A DNA stretch of 64,000 bases from Nitratireductor kimnyeongensis (lineage in GTDB: Bacteria > Pseudomonadota > Alphaproteobacteria > Rhizobiales > Rhizobiaceae): assembly GCF_019891395.1 (NCBI RefSeq), contig NZ_CP078143.1, positions 1,997,001 through 2,061,000 on the forward strand. Reading direction: 5' to 3'. Position numbers and translations under genes: made by a program. The notes under the pieces were generated by a model that had not been told where the DNA came from, did no database searches, and saw nothing but the letters and a program-made list of their open reading frames with translations. This document shows, one piece after another, positions 36,861-46,614 of the stretch. The number at the start of each line of letters is the position of its first letter. Positions within the stretch are counted from its first letter, which is position 1.

Positions 36861-38585
36861 ATGCAAGCGAAAGATGATGCGCTTCCGGAAACATGGTCAG
36901 AGCGCATAAGGGCTTTCGCGTCGGGCCCGAAGTCTATTGGCTTTTTTCTGTTTCTGTTGATCGCGGTGACCGTCATCCCCGCGATAGGTGTTTCGGTTGT
37001 CCTGCTTCAGCGAAACAATGAGGCTCAGCGCGAAGTCGTAACGACGCTTGCCGAAGCCATGGCAGGCTCCATCGCCGAGGCCGTGGATCGTGAACTGAGC
37101 GGCATGGCAACAACATTGCGTGTGCTTTCGACAACCCCTTCGCTCTCCAGCGGTGACATGAAGGATTTTTACGACCGTGCGAGGCTCGCCCTCGCCGGCA
37201 GCGGATCCTATCTGCGGGTGCTGGACGACAACTTCCGGCCGCTGATGAATACAGGGGTGCCTTATGGCGAACCGTTGGGGCCCATCAAAGAGCCGGAGAC
37301 GGTGAAGGCGGCACTGGAAGGCGGGGTCACCAGAACTTCCGGTGTGTTCCTTGGCAGTTTGGACGGAAAATGGAGCTTCAAGGTCGTGAAGCCCTACTTT
37401 CCGGAGAACGGTTCCCCCCTCCTCCTGGTGATGACGCGCAACGCGGATTCGCTGATCGATGTTCTGTCTCAGCAGATGCTCCGCGGAGGATGGAACGCCT
37501 CGGTGGTGGACAAGAAAAACATCGTCGTGGCCTCTTCCTTGATGTCGTCGGATGTCGGCGAACCCTTCTTTCTGGATCTGGAGGGAACCGGTATCTACCA
37601 CGAGGCTGAGCCGACAGAGGATCGCGAAGGCGGCACCTACACCACGATCGTGGATGAATCCGGGGTCAGCGGGTGGAAGGCGGTGGTATGGGCGTCGACC
37701 GCGACGATTGAAGAACCAATGCGCCATTCTTTGCGCATGCTGCTAGCTGGAGGCCTGCTCGTGATCGCCATCGGCGCCTTCGCAGCCTGGTTGCTCGGCC
37801 GGCAGATCGCCGGTCCCGTGAGGCGTCTCGCACGCGATGCCCGCCGGTTGGGCGCCGGAGAGCCAGTCCATGCTATCGAATATCCGATTGCAGAAGTGGC
37901 TACCGTCTCCACGGCTTTGGCGGAAGCGGCCCTGGATCGGGAGCAGGCAGAGAATGAAATTCGCCTCCTGATGCGCGAAGTGGCGCATCGCTCCAAGAAC
38001 CAGCTTACGGTCGTGTCCTCCATGGCCAAGCAAACCGCTCGCAGCTCAAGAACCTTTGCGGGATTTCAGGACGCGTTTCAAAAACGCCTTTACGGACTTG
38101 CGCGCTCGACCGACTTGCTGATTGCAGGTGGCGCCGCAGGCGTGGAACTGCGTGAACTGCTGGCGGCACAGGTCGATCCCTTTCGGCCAGACAGCGCCGA
38201 GCGCTTCAAAATGAGCGGGCCCAAGTTTCGGCTCGCCAATCAACCTGCGCAGACAATCGGCCTCGCTGTGCATGAACTCGCGACCAACGCCTCCAAGTAC
38301 GGTGCCTTTTCCAGCGATACCGGAAGTCTCGACATCTCGTGGAAAACCAAGGACGAAATGTTCACTCTCACCTGGCGGGAGTTTGTCGCGAAGGGCCGTC
38401 GCCGCAATGCTCGTCGCCGCGGTTTCGGCACCGAGATTATCGAACGAATGGTCGGCGGTACGCTAGATGCCGAGATATCCCGTGTATACCACCGCGATGG
38501 GCTGGAATGCGTGTTCAAGATTCCAGTCGACAGGCTGGTACCCGATTTTCAGAAGAAGGCGATACGGGAGGATGCCGCCGGCTGA
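36861..38585 (+). CDS. HWE/HisKA_2-type membrane sensor histidine kinase
   Basis: About 574 residues from the ATG at 36861 (in-frame ATG at 36828 and TTG at 36810 are alternatives). Two transmembrane helices (about 25-50 and 292-315) enclose a roughly 240-residue periplasmic sensor, probably dCACHE-like. A HAMP region follows, then the phosphoacceptor segment MREVAHRSKNQLTVVSSMAK (about 371-390), N-box HELATNASKYGA (about 470-481), TWREF with the W-x-E of the HWE group, and GFGTEIIERM. Such kinases often feed the alphaproteobacterial general stress response. No response regulator is adjacent. The gene interrupts the usual truB-rpsO neighbourhood. Confidence 0.9.
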   Translation: MQAKDDALPETWSERIRAFASGPKSIGFFLFLLIAVTVIPAIGVSVVLLQRNNEAQREVVTTLAEAMAGSIAEAVDRELSGMATTLRVLSTTPSLSSGDMKDFYDRARLALAGSGSYLRVLDDNFRPLMNTGVPYGEPLGPIKEPETVKAALEGGVTRTSGVFLGSLDGKWSFKVVKPYFPENGSPLLLVMTRNADSLIDVLSQQMLRGGWNASVVDKKNIVVASSLMSSDVGEPFFLDLEGTGIYHEAEPTEDREGGTYTTIVDESGVSGWKAVVWASTATIEEPMRHSLRMLLAGGLLVIAIGAFAAWLLGRQIAGPVRRLARDARRLGAGEPVHAIEYPIAEVATVSTALAEAALDREQAENEIRLLMREVAHRSKNQLTVVSSMAKQTARSSRTFAGFQDAFQKRLYGLARSTDLLIAGGAAGVELRELLAAQVDPFRPDSAERFKMSGPKFRLANQPAQTIGLAVHELATNASKYGAFSSDTGSLDISWKTKDEMFTLTWREFVAKGRRRNARRRGFGTEIIERMVGGTLDAEISRVYHRDGLECVFKIPVDRLVPDFQKKAIREDAAG

Positions 38586-38742
38586 GAACGCGAGGCGGGC
38601 AATGTTTGGGCTGGTAATTCCAGGCGATTTCGCTTATATGCCGGCCATCATTGCGCTTTGAATGCGCATTGTTGCATGGCCCCGGCTGGACGACATCCCG
38701 GCTGAGGGCGTCCCTTTTCCCTAAATTCGAGAAAGGAAGCCG

Positions 38743-39012
38743 ATGTCGGTTACTGCAGAGCGCAAACAGGATTTGCTGAAAGAATTTGCCACCGCCCAGG
38801 GCGATACCGGTTCTCCGGAAGTCCAGGTCGCTATTCTGACCGAGCGGATCAAGAACCTCACCGAGCACTTCAAGGATCACAAGAAGGACAACCACTCCCG
38901 TCGTGGTCTCCTGAAGCTCGTCTCCCAGCGTCGCCGTCTTCTGGACTATCTGAAAAAGAAGGACGAAGGCCGCTACAAGACGCTGATCGAGAAGCTCGGA
39001 CTGCGGCGCTAA
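38743..39012 (+). CDS. rpsO: 30S ribosomal protein S15
   Basis: 89 residues, the standard length. The conserved [20 protein letters not shown] and [20 protein letters not shown] stretches are present. S15 binds the central domain of 16S rRNA early in 30S assembly. A GAAAGGAAG site lies just upstream. A terminator-like hairpin separates it from pnp. Confidence 0.98.
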   Translation: MSVTAERKQDLLKEFATAQGDTGSPEVQVAILTERIKNLTEHFKDHKKDNHSRRGLLKLVSQRRRLLDYLKKKDEGRYKTLIEKLGLRR

Positions 39013-39020
39013 GCTGATTT

Positions 39021-39057
39021 GGCCGGCGGATACCAAGGGGTGTCCGCCGGTCTTATT
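39021..39057 (+). terminator. Terminator / RNase III-type hairpin after rpsO
   Basis: GGCCGGCGGA pairs with TCCGCCGGTC (8 perfect G-C-rich pairs plus outer pairs, inner ACC/GGT), followed by TTATTT. It starts 9 bases after the rpsO stop. In many proteobacteria a hairpin in this gap is where pnp mRNA is cleaved for autocontrol. Confidence 0.7.
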
Positions 39058-39322
39058 TGGGCATGCAGTTTGTTCTGTGTGCCCGACGGCTCCGGCCAGG
39101 TGTGAATGTGACAGCGGCTTTGCCGCCATCCCGCACCCGTAAGCCGAATAGCCGGGGCCCCAATGGACAGGTCATGGGGCAGGATTGCAGGATGCTTGCG
39201 GTCGAACTGGCCGGAACCGAGCCTCCCGTTGTCTTGCCCGTGGCTCGTCTGACAAATGAAGCGAGCCCGAAGGGAGAACGCCGCCAGAGAATGGCGCGCC
39301 CTTCGGCACAAAAGGACAAGAT
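39058..39322 (+). promoter_or_regulatory. pnp leader region
   Basis: A 265-base stretch with no supported gene: short frames here have no ribosome binding site or family resemblance. It includes several short G-C-rich inverted repeats and the pnp ribosome binding region just before 39323. Likely the 5' leader through which polynucleotide phosphorylase limits its own mRNA; this is known for other bacteria and inferred here. Confidence 0.4.
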
Positions 39323-41473
39323 ATGTTTAAAGACCACAAAGTTGAGATCGAATGGGGTGGGCGTCCGCTGACCCTTGAAACCGGCAAGATCGCTCGTCAG
39401 GCCGATGGTGCCGTTCTGGCCACATACGGAGAGACGGTGGTTCTGGCCACGGTCGTTTCCCAGAAAGAGCCGAAGGCCGGTTTCGATTTCTTCCCGCTGA
39501 CCGTCAACTACCAGGAAAAGACCTTTGCTGCCGGCAAGATTCCTGGTGGCTACTTCAAGCGTGAGGGTCGTCCGAGCGAGAAGGAGACGCTCGTCTCCCG
39601 CCTCATCGACCGCCCGATCCGCCCGCTTTTCGTCGACGGATACAAGAACGACACCCAGGTGGTTGCCACCGTCCTCCAGCACGATCTGGAAAATGATCCG
39701 GACATCGTCGCCATGGTGGCCGTATCGGCTGCGCTGACGATTTCGGGCGTGCCCTTCATGGGGCCGATCGGTGCTGCACGCGTCGGCTACATCAACGGCG
39801 AATACATTCTGAACCCGCATGTCGACGAAATGGAAGAGACCAAGCTCGACCTCGTCGTTGCCGGTACGGGGGATGCCGTTCTCATGGTGGAATCGGAAGC
39901 CCAGGAGCTTCCCGAGGATGTCATGCTCGGTGCTGTCATGTTTGGCCACAAGGCTTTCCAGCCGGTCATCGATGCCGTCATCAAGCTTGCGGAGGTCGCC
40001 GCCAAGGAACCGCGCGATTTCACCCCGCCGGATCTTTCCGATCTCGAAGGCGAGATGCTCAAAATCGTCGAAAACGATCTGCGCGAAGCCTACAAGATCA
40101 CCGACAAACAGCAGCGCTATGATGCTGTTGATGCGGCAAAGGGCAAGGTCAAGGAAACGCTTCTGCCGGAAGGCGAAGAAGAGACCAAATGGTCGGCCGA
40201 GCAGGTGAACACCGTCTTCAAGAGCCTGCAGGCGAAGATCGTTCGCTGGAACATCCTCGACACCGGGGGCCGGATTGACGGTCGTGACCTGAAGACCGTC
40301 CGCCCGATTGTTGCGGAGGCCGGCCTTCTCCCGCGCACGCACGGTTCGGCGCTCTTCACCCGTGGTGAGACGCAGGCCCTTGTGGTTGCCACGCTCGGCA
40401 CCGGCGAGGACGAGCAGTATATCGACTCGCTTACCGGCACCTACAAGGAGACCTTCCTCCTTCACTACAACTTCCCGCCCTATTCCGTGGGCGAGACCGG
40501 CCGCATGGGTTCGCCCGGCCGCCGCGAGATCGGTCATGGCAAGCTCGCATGGCGCGCCATTCATCCGATGTTGCCGGCCGCCGATCAGTTCCCCTACACG
40601 CTGCGGGTTGTCTCCGAGGTCACCGAATCCAACGGTTCGTCTTCCATGGCGACCGTCTGCGGCACCTCGCTCGCTCTCATGGATGCCGGTGTTCCGCTGG
40701 CCAAGCCGGTTGCCGGCATTGCTATGGGCCTGATCAAGGAAGACGAGCGCTTTGCCGTTCTGTCTGACATTCTGGGTGACGAGGATCATCTCGGCGACAT
40801 GGACTTCAAGGTCGCCGGCACGGATGAGGGCATCACCTCCCTTCAGATGGACATCAAGATCGACGGCATCACCGAGGAGATCATGCAGATCGCCCTCGAC
40901 CAGGCCAAGGACGGCCGTCTGCACATTCTCGGCGAGATGGCCAAGGCGCTTTCGGAGAGCCGTGGTGAGCTGGGCGAGTTCGCTCCCCGCATCGAGGTCA
41001 TGCAGATCCCGACCGACAAGATCCGCGACGTGATCGGCTCTGGCGGCAAGGTGATCCGCGAGATCGTTGAGAAGACTGGCGCCAAGATCAACATCGAGGA
41101 CGATGGCACGGTCAAGATCGCTTCTTCCAACGCCAAGGAGATCGAGGCGGCGAAGAAGTGGATCCACTCGCTTACGGCTGAGCCGGAAGTGGGCGAAATC
41201 TACGAAGGCACGGTCGTGAAGACCGCCGACTTCGGCGCATTCGTGAATTTTTTCGGGCCCAAGGACGGCCTCGTTCACATCTCACAGCTCGCTCAGGAGC
41301 GCGTCGGCAAGACGACCGACGTCGTCAAGGAAGGCGACAAGGTGTTCGTCAAGCTGATGGGCTTCGATGAGCGCGGCAAGGTTCGTCTCTCCATGAAGGT
41401 CGTCGACCAGGAGACCGGCCAGGAGATCGTGCAGGATAAGAAGAAAGAAGAAGCCGAGGACGCCGACGGCTGA
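39323..41473 (+). CDS. pnp: Polynucleotide phosphorylase
   Basis: 716 residues. Two RNase PH-like domains (about 10-145 and 315-455; the second has the catalytic [20 protein letters not shown] area) flank a helical domain. Then KH ([19 protein letters not shown], about 563-582) and S1 ([20 protein letters not shown], about 622-695) domains, ending in an acidic tail. The enzyme degrades RNA 3' to 5' phosphorolytically and forms the degradosome core. Position after rpsO is universal. A long open frame on the opposite strand is a codon-bias shadow. Confidence 0.98.
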   Translation: MFKDHKVEIEWGGRPLTLETGKIARQADGAVLATYGETVVLATVVSQKEPKAGFDFFPLTVNYQEKTFAAGKIPGGYFKREGRPSEKETLVSRLIDRPIRPLFVDGYKNDTQVVATVLQHDLENDPDIVAMVAVSAALTISGVPFMGPIGAARVGYINGEYILNPHVDEMEETKLDLVVAGTGDAVLMVESEAQELPEDVMLGAVMFGHKAFQPVIDAVIKLAEVAAKEPRDFTPPDLSDLEGEMLKIVENDLREAYKITDKQQRYDAVDAAKGKVKETLLPEGEEETKWSAEQVNTVFKSLQAKIVRWNILDTGGRIDGRDLKTVRPIVAEAGLLPRTHGSALFTRGETQALVVATLGTGEDEQYIDSLTGTYKETFLLHYNFPPYSVGETGRMGSPGRREIGHGKLAWRAIHPMLPAADQFPYTLRVVSEVTESNGSSSMATVCGTSLALMDAGVPLAKPVAGIAMGLIKEDERFAVLSDILGDEDHLGDMDFKVAGTDEGITSLQMDIKIDGITEEIMQIALDQAKDGRLHILGEMAKALSESRGELGEFAPRIEVMQIPTDKIRDVIGSGGKVIREIVEKTGAKINIEDDGTVKIASSNAKEIEAAKKWIHSLTAEPEVGEIYEGTVVKTADFGAFVNFFGPKDGLVHISQLAQERVGKTTDVVKEGDKVFVKLMGFDERGKVRLSMKVVDQETGQEIVQDKKKEEAEDADG

Positions 41474-41498
41474 TCCCGCTTTCCATTTGAACGACAAG

Positions 41499-41530
41499 CG
41501 GGCGCGCGCCTTCATGGCCGCGCCCGTTTT
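41499..41530 (+). terminator. pnp terminator
   Basis: CGGGCGCG (41499-41506) and CGCGCCCG (41519-41526) form an 8-base stem followed by TTTT. It begins 25 bases after the pnp stop. Confidence 0.8.
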
Positions 41531-41547
41531 CACATCCGGTAACTGAC

Positions 41548-42561
41548 ATGAACGACACGCCGCTTCCCACACTTCTATTTCCGTTCGAGCGCGGGCTCAT
41601 CGATCCGCCGGGCGAGGATGAGCGTGTGCTTTTTCTAGGCGCACCGGGAGCGTTTCATCTTCCTTCCGATTTCGCAGGAAACATGACGGCGGTTCAGGGC
41701 TATCGGCCGGACTTTCTCGCTCTTCAGAGAACGGGCATCTCGGTTTTCCCCGAACCGGAAGGGGAGGGCTATGATCTGGCGCTCGTGCTGCTCGGTCGCC
41801 ACCGGCGCGAGAACGAACAGAGGCTGGCCGAAGCGCTGAAGCGAACCCGACCGGGCGCCCGCATTGTGGCCGCCTGCGCCAAGAAGGATGGCGGCGGCAG
41901 CGTGCGCAAGCGCATGGGTGAGCTCGTGGAACTCGAGGATCATGCCTCGAAACATCATGGCGTGGTATTCTGGCTCCGGCGCCCGGATGCGATCGACGCG
42001 GCGCTCGCTGCGCTGGAAATCGGCGAAACCGTGGCGGACGGTTACACCACCGCAGCCGGTGGTTTTTCTGATGATGGCGTCGATCCTGGCTCGGCATTGC
42101 TTGTCAAATGCCTCCCGGACAATCTGTCAGGTAGAATGGCCGATTTTGCCGCCGGGTGGGGGTATCTTTCGGTCGCGGCAGTGTCTTCTTTTCCTGCCAT
42201 CAAAAGCATCGATCTCTATGAGGCGCATTATGCTTCTGTGGAGGCGGCACGGCGCAACATGGCACATAAGGCTTCGCAGGTACCGGCGCGCTTTTTCTGG
42301 CATGACCTTTTGGGGGAGCCGGTTAATGAGCGCTATGACGTGATTCTCATGAACCCGCCTTTCCATCGTAGCCGCGCCGCGGAGCCGGACATGGGGCACA
42401 GCATGATCGCTGCGGCCGCTAAGGCGCTCAAGCCGCGTGGGCGGCTCTTCCTCGTTGCCAACAGGCAGCTTCCTTATGAAGAGAGCCTAGAAAAGCATTT
42501 CGCGGCACAGGGTGAGCTGCGCCGCGATACGGTGTTCAAGGTTCTTTGGGCGCGCAAGTGA
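41548..42561 (+). CDS. RsmC-like class I SAM methyltransferase (16S rRNA guanine-N2)
   Basis: 337 residues with the RsmC two-lobe plan: a degenerate N-terminal methyltransferase-like half (about 1-160) and a catalytic half. Motif I is diverged (RMADFAAGWGYLSVAAV, about 196-212), and the catalytic NPPFH motif appears at VILMNPPFHRSRAAEPDMG (about 268-286), the mark of enzymes methylating an exocyclic amine of guanine. E. coli RsmC modifies G1207 of 16S rRNA. It lies alone between the pnp terminator and the convergent fabI. Confidence 0.85.
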   Translation: MNDTPLPTLLFPFERGLIDPPGEDERVLFLGAPGAFHLPSDFAGNMTAVQGYRPDFLALQRTGISVFPEPEGEGYDLALVLLGRHRRENEQRLAEALKRTRPGARIVAACAKKDGGGSVRKRMGELVELEDHASKHHGVVFWLRRPDAIDAALAALEIGETVADGYTTAAGGFSDDGVDPGSALLVKCLPDNLSGRMADFAAGWGYLSVAAVSSFPAIKSIDLYEAHYASVEAARRNMAHKASQVPARFFWHDLLGEPVNERYDVILMNPPFHRSRAAEPDMGHSMIAAAAKALKPRGRLFLVANRQLPYEESLEKHFAAQGELRRDTVFKVLWARK

Positions 42562-42580
42562 CGCACGCCGGAGAACAGAC

Positions 42581-43399
42581 TCAGTCGTCGCCGGTGGCCG
42601 CGCTCAGTCGCTTCAGCTCTTCCATGGTGGGCATGGATACTGTGTTGTAGCCGGAATCCACATAGTGGATTTCGCCGGTCACACCCGATGAAAGATCGGA
42701 AAGCAGATAGAGCGCCGACCCGCCAATCTCGTCGATCACAACCGTGCGCCGCAGCGGCGCATTGCGCTGCTGATAGGAGAACATGTAGCGCGCATCCGAG
42801 ATGCCGGCGCCGGCCAACGTGCGCACCGGACCAGCGGAAATCGCGTTGACGCGGATATTGCGCGGGCCGTAATCGCTTGCGAGATAGCGCACGCTGGCTT
42901 CAAGACCAGCCTTGGCTACGCCCATGACGTTGTAATTCGGCATCACGCGGGTGGAGCCAGCATAGGTGAGCGTCAGCATCTGCCCGCCATTTTCCATCAG
43001 TTCCGCCGCCTTGCGGGCGACTTCGGTGAAGGAATAACAGGAGATGACCATGGTGCGCACGAAGTTCTCGCGCGTGGTGTTGGCGTAGAGGCCCTTCAGC
43101 TCGTTGCGGTCGGAAAAGCCAATGGCATGAACGATGAAATCGAGCGAGCCCCACTCTTCCTTCAGCCCGTCGAAGACAGCATCGATGGAGGCGCTGTCTT
43201 CTACGTCGCAAGGGAAAAGGAGATTTGAATTGACCTTCTCGGCCAGCGGTTTCACCCGGCGGCCAAACGCATCGCCCTGATAGGTGAACGCCAGTTCCGC
43301 GCCTTGTTCGGCCAGTTTCTTGGCGATGCCCCAGGCTATCGAATGATCGTTGGCGACCCCCATGATGAGGCCGCGTTTCCCTTTCATCAAACCGTCCAT
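42581..43399 (-). CDS. fabI: FabI, NADH-dependent enoyl-ACP reductase
   Basis: 272 residues of the divergent SDR fold. KRGLIMGVANDHSIAWGIAK (about 8-27) holds the nucleotide site typical of FabI; the active-site Tyr-X6-Lys arrangement is in the segment with YAGSTRVMPNYNVMGVAKAG. It carries out the last reduction in each fatty-acid elongation cycle. It lies 9 bases after fabB, in a fabA-fabB-fabI operon shared by rhizobia and Brucella. A single FabI of this kind is the usual triclosan target in the group. Confidence 0.96.
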   Translation of the reverse strand: MDGLMKGKRGLIMGVANDHSIAWGIAKKLAEQGAELAFTYQGDAFGRRVKPLAEKVNSNLLFPCDVEDSASIDAVFDGLKEEWGSLDFIVHAIGFSDRNELKGLYANTTRENFVRTMVISCYSFTEVARKAAELMENGGQMLTLTYAGSTRVMPNYNVMGVAKAGLEASVRYLASDYGPRNIRVNAISAGPVRTLAGAGISDARYMFSYQQRNAPLRRTVVIDEIGGSALYLLSDLSSGVTGEIHYVDSGYNTVSMPTMEELKRLSAATGDD

Positions 43400-43408
43400 G
43401 GACCTAAT

Positions 43409-44629
43409 TCACCCTGCGTAACGCTGGAACACGAGCGTGGCGTTGGTTCCGCCGAAGCCAAACGAGTTGGAGAGCACCGTGTCGATCTTGGCATCGTCGA
43501 TGCGCTTGCGCACGATCGGCGCGCCCTCGAACTCGGGATCAAGCTCGGTAATGTGGGCGCTCTCACCGATGAAACCTGCCTGCATCATCAGGATCGAATA
43601 GATCGATTCCTGTGCGCCGGCGCCGCCAAGCGAATGGCCGGTCAGGGATTTCGTTGAGGCGATATGCGGCATTTTCTGCCCGAAGACCTGGCGGATGGCG
43701 TCGATCTCGCGTGAATCGCCCACTGGCGTCGCGGTGCCATGCGTGTTGATGTAATCCACATCGCCCTTCACCGTGGAAAGCGCCTGTTTCATGCAGCGCA
43801 CAGCCCCTTCGCCCGAAGGCGCAACCATGTCGAAACCGTCGGAGGTTGCGCCATAGCCGGTGAGCTCGGCATAGATCTTGGCGCCGCGCGCCTTGGCATG
43901 CTCCAGCTCTTCGAGAACCAGGACACCTGCGCCGCCGGCGATCACGAAACCATCGCGCGAAACATCATAAGCGCGCGAAGCGGTGGCCGGCGTATCGTTG
44001 TGCTTCGAGGACATGGCGCCCATGGCGTCGAAGAGGTTCGACATGGTCCAGTCGAGATCCTCGTGGCCACCGGCAAACATCACGTCCTGCTTGCCCCACT
44101 GGATCATCTCTGCTGCATTGCCGATGCAGTGTGCCGAGGTCGAGCAGGCCGATGAGATCGAGTAGTTCACGCCATGGATTTTGAACCACGTGGCAAGCGT
44201 AGCGGAGGCGGTGGAGGACATCGCCTTCGGCACGGCAAACGGCCCGATCCGCTTGGGCGAGCCTTTTTCGATCGTGGTCTGCGCGGCTTCGAAGATGGTT
44301 CGGGTGGAGGGACCGCCCGAACCCATGATGATGCCGGTGCGCTCGTTGGTGATGTCGCCTTCCTCGAGCCCGGAATCGGCAATCGCCTGTTCCATGGCCA
44401 CATGGTTCCACGCACCGCCCTTCGAAAGGAAACGCATGGCGCGGCGGTCGACCACTTCGGCCGGGTCAAGCGTTGGCGCGCCCCAGACCTGACAGCGAAA
44501 ACCGTGCTCGGCGAAATCTTCTGAAAACGAAATGCCCGATTTTGCTTCGCGCAGCGAGGCGGTGACCTCGTCTGCATTATTGCCAATCGAGGATACGATC
44601 CCGAGACCGGTGACGACGACACGTCTCAT
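43409..44629 (-). CDS. fabB: FabB, 3-oxoacyl-ACP synthase I
   Basis: 406 residues from the ATG at 44629, which has AGGAGAGCATC just upstream; a longer frame runs back into the fabA gap but is not family-like. The [16 protein letters not shown] opening is diagnostic. Catalytic residues: Cys in [14 protein letters not shown], His in [11 protein letters not shown] and His in [11 protein letters not shown]. FabB elongates cis-3-decenoyl-ACP, so with FabA it makes unsaturated fatty acids. Middle gene of the fabA-fabB-fabI operon. Confidence 0.97.
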   Translation of the reverse strand: MRRVVVTGLGIVSSIGNNADEVTASLREAKSGISFSEDFAEHGFRCQVWGAPTLDPAEVVDRRAMRFLSKGGAWNHVAMEQAIADSGLEEGDITNERTGIIMGSGGPSTRTIFEAAQTTIEKGSPKRIGPFAVPKAMSSTASATLATWFKIHGVNYSISSACSTSAHCIGNAAEMIQWGKQDVMFAGGHEDLDWTMSNLFDAMGAMSSKHNDTPATASRAYDVSRDGFVIAGGAGVLVLEELEHAKARGAKIYAELTGYGATSDGFDMVAPSGEGAVRCMKQALSTVKGDVDYINTHGTATPVGDSREIDAIRQVFGQKMPHIASTKSLTGHSLGGAGAQESIYSILMMQAGFIGESAHITELDPEFEGAPIVRKRIDDAKIDTVLSNSFGFGGTNATLVFQRYAG

Positions 44630-44678
44630 GATGCTCTCCTTGGGCCGCTCAGGCGGCCGCCAGTCATTTGGTTGAAAC

Positions 44679-45191
44679 TCAGGCTTCTTGCTTGGCCAGG
44701 CCGACGCGAAGATCCGTGGCGGTGTAGATCTGTTCGCCATCGGCTTTCAGCCAGCCATCGGCGGTGCCGAGAACGAGGCGGCCCTTCATGACGCGTTTGA
44801 AGTCGACGCCATATTCGACAAGCTTTGTCTCAGGCGTCACCATACCCTTGAATTTCACTTCGCCGGTCGAAAGGGCCATGCCCTTGCCCGGAAGGCCAAG
44901 CCAGCCGAGGTAAAAGCCGGTCAACTGCCAAAGTGCATCGAGGCCAAGGCAGCCCGGCATGATGGGGTTGCCGGGAAAGTGGCAGGGAAAGAACCAGTGG
45001 TCCGGCTTGATGGCGAAGTCAGCGCGAATATAGCCCTTTCCATATTCCCCGCCCTCTTCCTGGATGTCGGTGATACGGTCGAACATCAACATCGGGGGAG
45101 CTGGAAGCTGCGCATTGCCGGGGCCGAAAAGCTCACCCTGTGCACAGGCCAGAAGGTCTTCGTAATCGTAGCTGTTTTTCGTATGCGCCAT
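44679..45191 (-). CDS. fabA: FabA, 3-hydroxydecanoyl-ACP dehydratase/isomerase
   Basis: 170 residues from the ATG at 45191. Hot-dog fold enzyme; the catalytic His is in [15 protein letters not shown] (about residues 70-84) and the catalytic Asp in LGLDALWQ just after. FabA dehydrates 3-hydroxydecanoyl-ACP and isomerises the product to the cis-3 form, committing carbon to unsaturated fatty acids. First gene of the operon and divergent from irr across 188 bases. Confidence 0.97.
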   Translation of the reverse strand: MAHTKNSYDYEDLLACAQGELFGPGNAQLPAPPMLMFDRITDIQEEGGEYGKGYIRADFAIKPDHWFFPCHFPGNPIMPGCLGLDALWQLTGFYLGWLGLPGKGMALSTGEVKFKGMVTPETKLVEYGVDFKRVMKGRLVLGTADGWLKADGEQIYTATDLRVGLAKQEA

Positions 45192-45379
45192 TAATAGCCA
45201 TCCCGTCCGTGGTTGCGGTGGTTCCGGAACCATTCTTGTCATAGTTGGAACTCCCTATCACAGCTTGTTTCTTGCTGGAAACCGCCGTTGTGGGATTTTG
45301 CGATGCCTCTTGAGGGACTGAACCGGAATTCCTCTGCTATTGATCGCTTTGAATTGAGCGAATATATGTCATTGGAAGA

Positions 45380-45871
45380 ATGACTGCAGGAGAGTATGGG
45401 AAGAAGTCCCGGCTCAGCCAACAGGAAACACGGACGGTCGCGGTGTCGATTTCGAAAGAAACGCAGAACATGTCGCTCGAGGAGCGCCTGAGAAATGCGG
45501 GTCTGCGGCCGACCCGCCAGCGTGTGGCGCTCGCCGACCTCCTGTTCGCATCGGGCGACCGTCATGTCTCCGCGGAGGCATTGCACGAGGAAGCCCAGAT
45601 AGCGGGTTTTTCCGTTTCGCTTGCCACGGTCTACAACACACTCCACCAATTCACCGAAGCGGGGATGTTGCGGATCGTTCAAGTGGAGGGCGCACGGACC
45701 TATTTCGACACCAATGTGTCGGACCATCACCATTTCTTCTACGAAGAAGACGAGACTGTGTTTGACATTCCCTCAGGCGGGGTTGAGGTGAAGAACCTTC
45801 CAGAACCACCGGAAGGAACGGAAATCGCCAATGTCGATATCGTCGTCAGATTGCGGCGCAAGCGGCACTGA
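45380..45871 (+). CDS. irr: Irr, iron response regulator (Fur family)
   Basis: 163 residues. The winged helix contains LRNAGLRPTRQRVALADLLF and SLATVYNTLHQFTEAGMLRI; the heme/metal-binding triple-histidine motif is DHHHFFYE (about residues 114-121). The cysteine heme regulatory motif of Bradyrhizobium Irr is absent, as in Rhizobium and Brucella. Irr represses iron-using and activates iron-uptake genes when iron (sensed through heme) is low. The first ATG (45380) has GGAAG only 3 bases away; ATG 45470 is an alternative. Divergence from fabA-fabB-fabI is conserved in the order. Confidence 0.93.
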   Translation: MTAGEYGKKSRLSQQETRTVAVSISKETQNMSLEERLRNAGLRPTRQRVALADLLFASGDRHVSAEALHEEAQIAGFSVSLATVYNTLHQFTEAGMLRIVQVEGARTYFDTNVSDHHHFFYEEDETVFDIPSGGVEVKNLPEPPEGTEIANVDIVVRLRRKRH

Positions 45872-45897
45872 AGTGTGCGGCCTCGCCGCGGCGTCGT

Positions 45898-46452
45898 TCA
45901 TTCCTTGACTGCCTCGCCCGGATAGGCGCCCCAGATCAGCGACTGGTCTACCCAGCCGGAATGGCCGGAGAAGTCCATCTCGCACCAATCACCATTGCAG
46001 GTCTTGATTGAACCGATTGCACCGGGTTCCACGCGAGCAATCAGGCGCGCATCGTCCCTTGGGTCGGCCATCAGGTTGATATCGGCGTCCTTGCCCTTGA
46101 ACCAGGGAGCGGCAATGCCTGTGCGGCGTCCCGATAGCAATGCCTGGTTGATCCAACCTTCCGCGCCCTCTGCATCACGCACGCGCCGCCAATTATCGTA
46201 TTCCTGAATGATCTCCATGGGCAGGCCGGATTTCAGGTAGCGCCAGTTCACAGCGTAATTGAGACCCGGACCGATCCGCATGTTGACGCGGCTTGATTTG
46301 AGGCTGACAAACCGGGGCAGAGGAAGGCCGCTCGGTCCTACTTTTACACTCTGTTCGGTATTTGCCTGCGCGGTGGTTGAAACCGGCATCGCGACCAGCA
46401 TTGCGGCAAAGATGGTGGCAAACAGCAAACGGAATGGCACGTTGGCCGACAT
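45898..46452 (-). CDS. Exported SH3-domain protein
   Basis: 184 residues from the ATG at 46452. A signal peptide ends near residue 30 (AQA before NTEQ). Two bacterial SH3 domains follow: VSLKSSRVNMRIGPGLNYAV to WINQALLSG (about 45-105), and the second from about 118 to 175, ending GHSGWVDQSLIWG. Such proteins bind peptidoglycan or proteins in the periplasm. Conserved between irr and the dehydrogenase gene in rhizobia. Convergent with irr at 26 bases. Function unknown. Confidence 0.82.
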   Translation of the reverse strand: MSANVPFRLLFATIFAAMLVAMPVSTTAQANTEQSVKVGPSGLPLPRFVSLKSSRVNMRIGPGLNYAVNWRYLKSGLPMEIIQEYDNWRRVRDAEGAEGWINQALLSGRRTGIAAPWFKGKDADINLMADPRDDARLIARVEPGAIGSIKTCNGDWCEMDFSGHSGWVDQSLIWGAYPGEAVKE

Positions 46453-46614
46453 TACAAACTCCCGGTACCCTGGTTCTGGTAGAGCGAGCGCTTCCACCCT
46501 TTTTCTTTGTCTTGGCGTCCCCCTCTTGATAGAGAGAAGGCAGCCCGGCTCGGCATTGCAGTGTCGTGCATCTTGGTTAAAGAGGTATCAACAGGGCGTT
46601 ATTTTGGAGACCTT

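Noticed and set aside
38586..38742. tRNA or small RNA gene before rpsO
   Set aside because: No cloverleaf or T-loop consensus and no promoter-terminator pair could be found.
39057..39371. A 104-codon frame between rpsO and pnp
   Set aside because: It overlaps the pnp start out of frame, begins within the terminator hairpin and has no protein-like features; it is the pnp leader.
39053..41278. A 741-codon open frame on the minus strand opposite pnp
   Set aside because: It mirrors the codon bias of pnp, has no ribosome binding site or recognisable domain, and pnp is unambiguous. Similar long shadows oppose metK, nusA, cpaC and cpaE and were also dropped.
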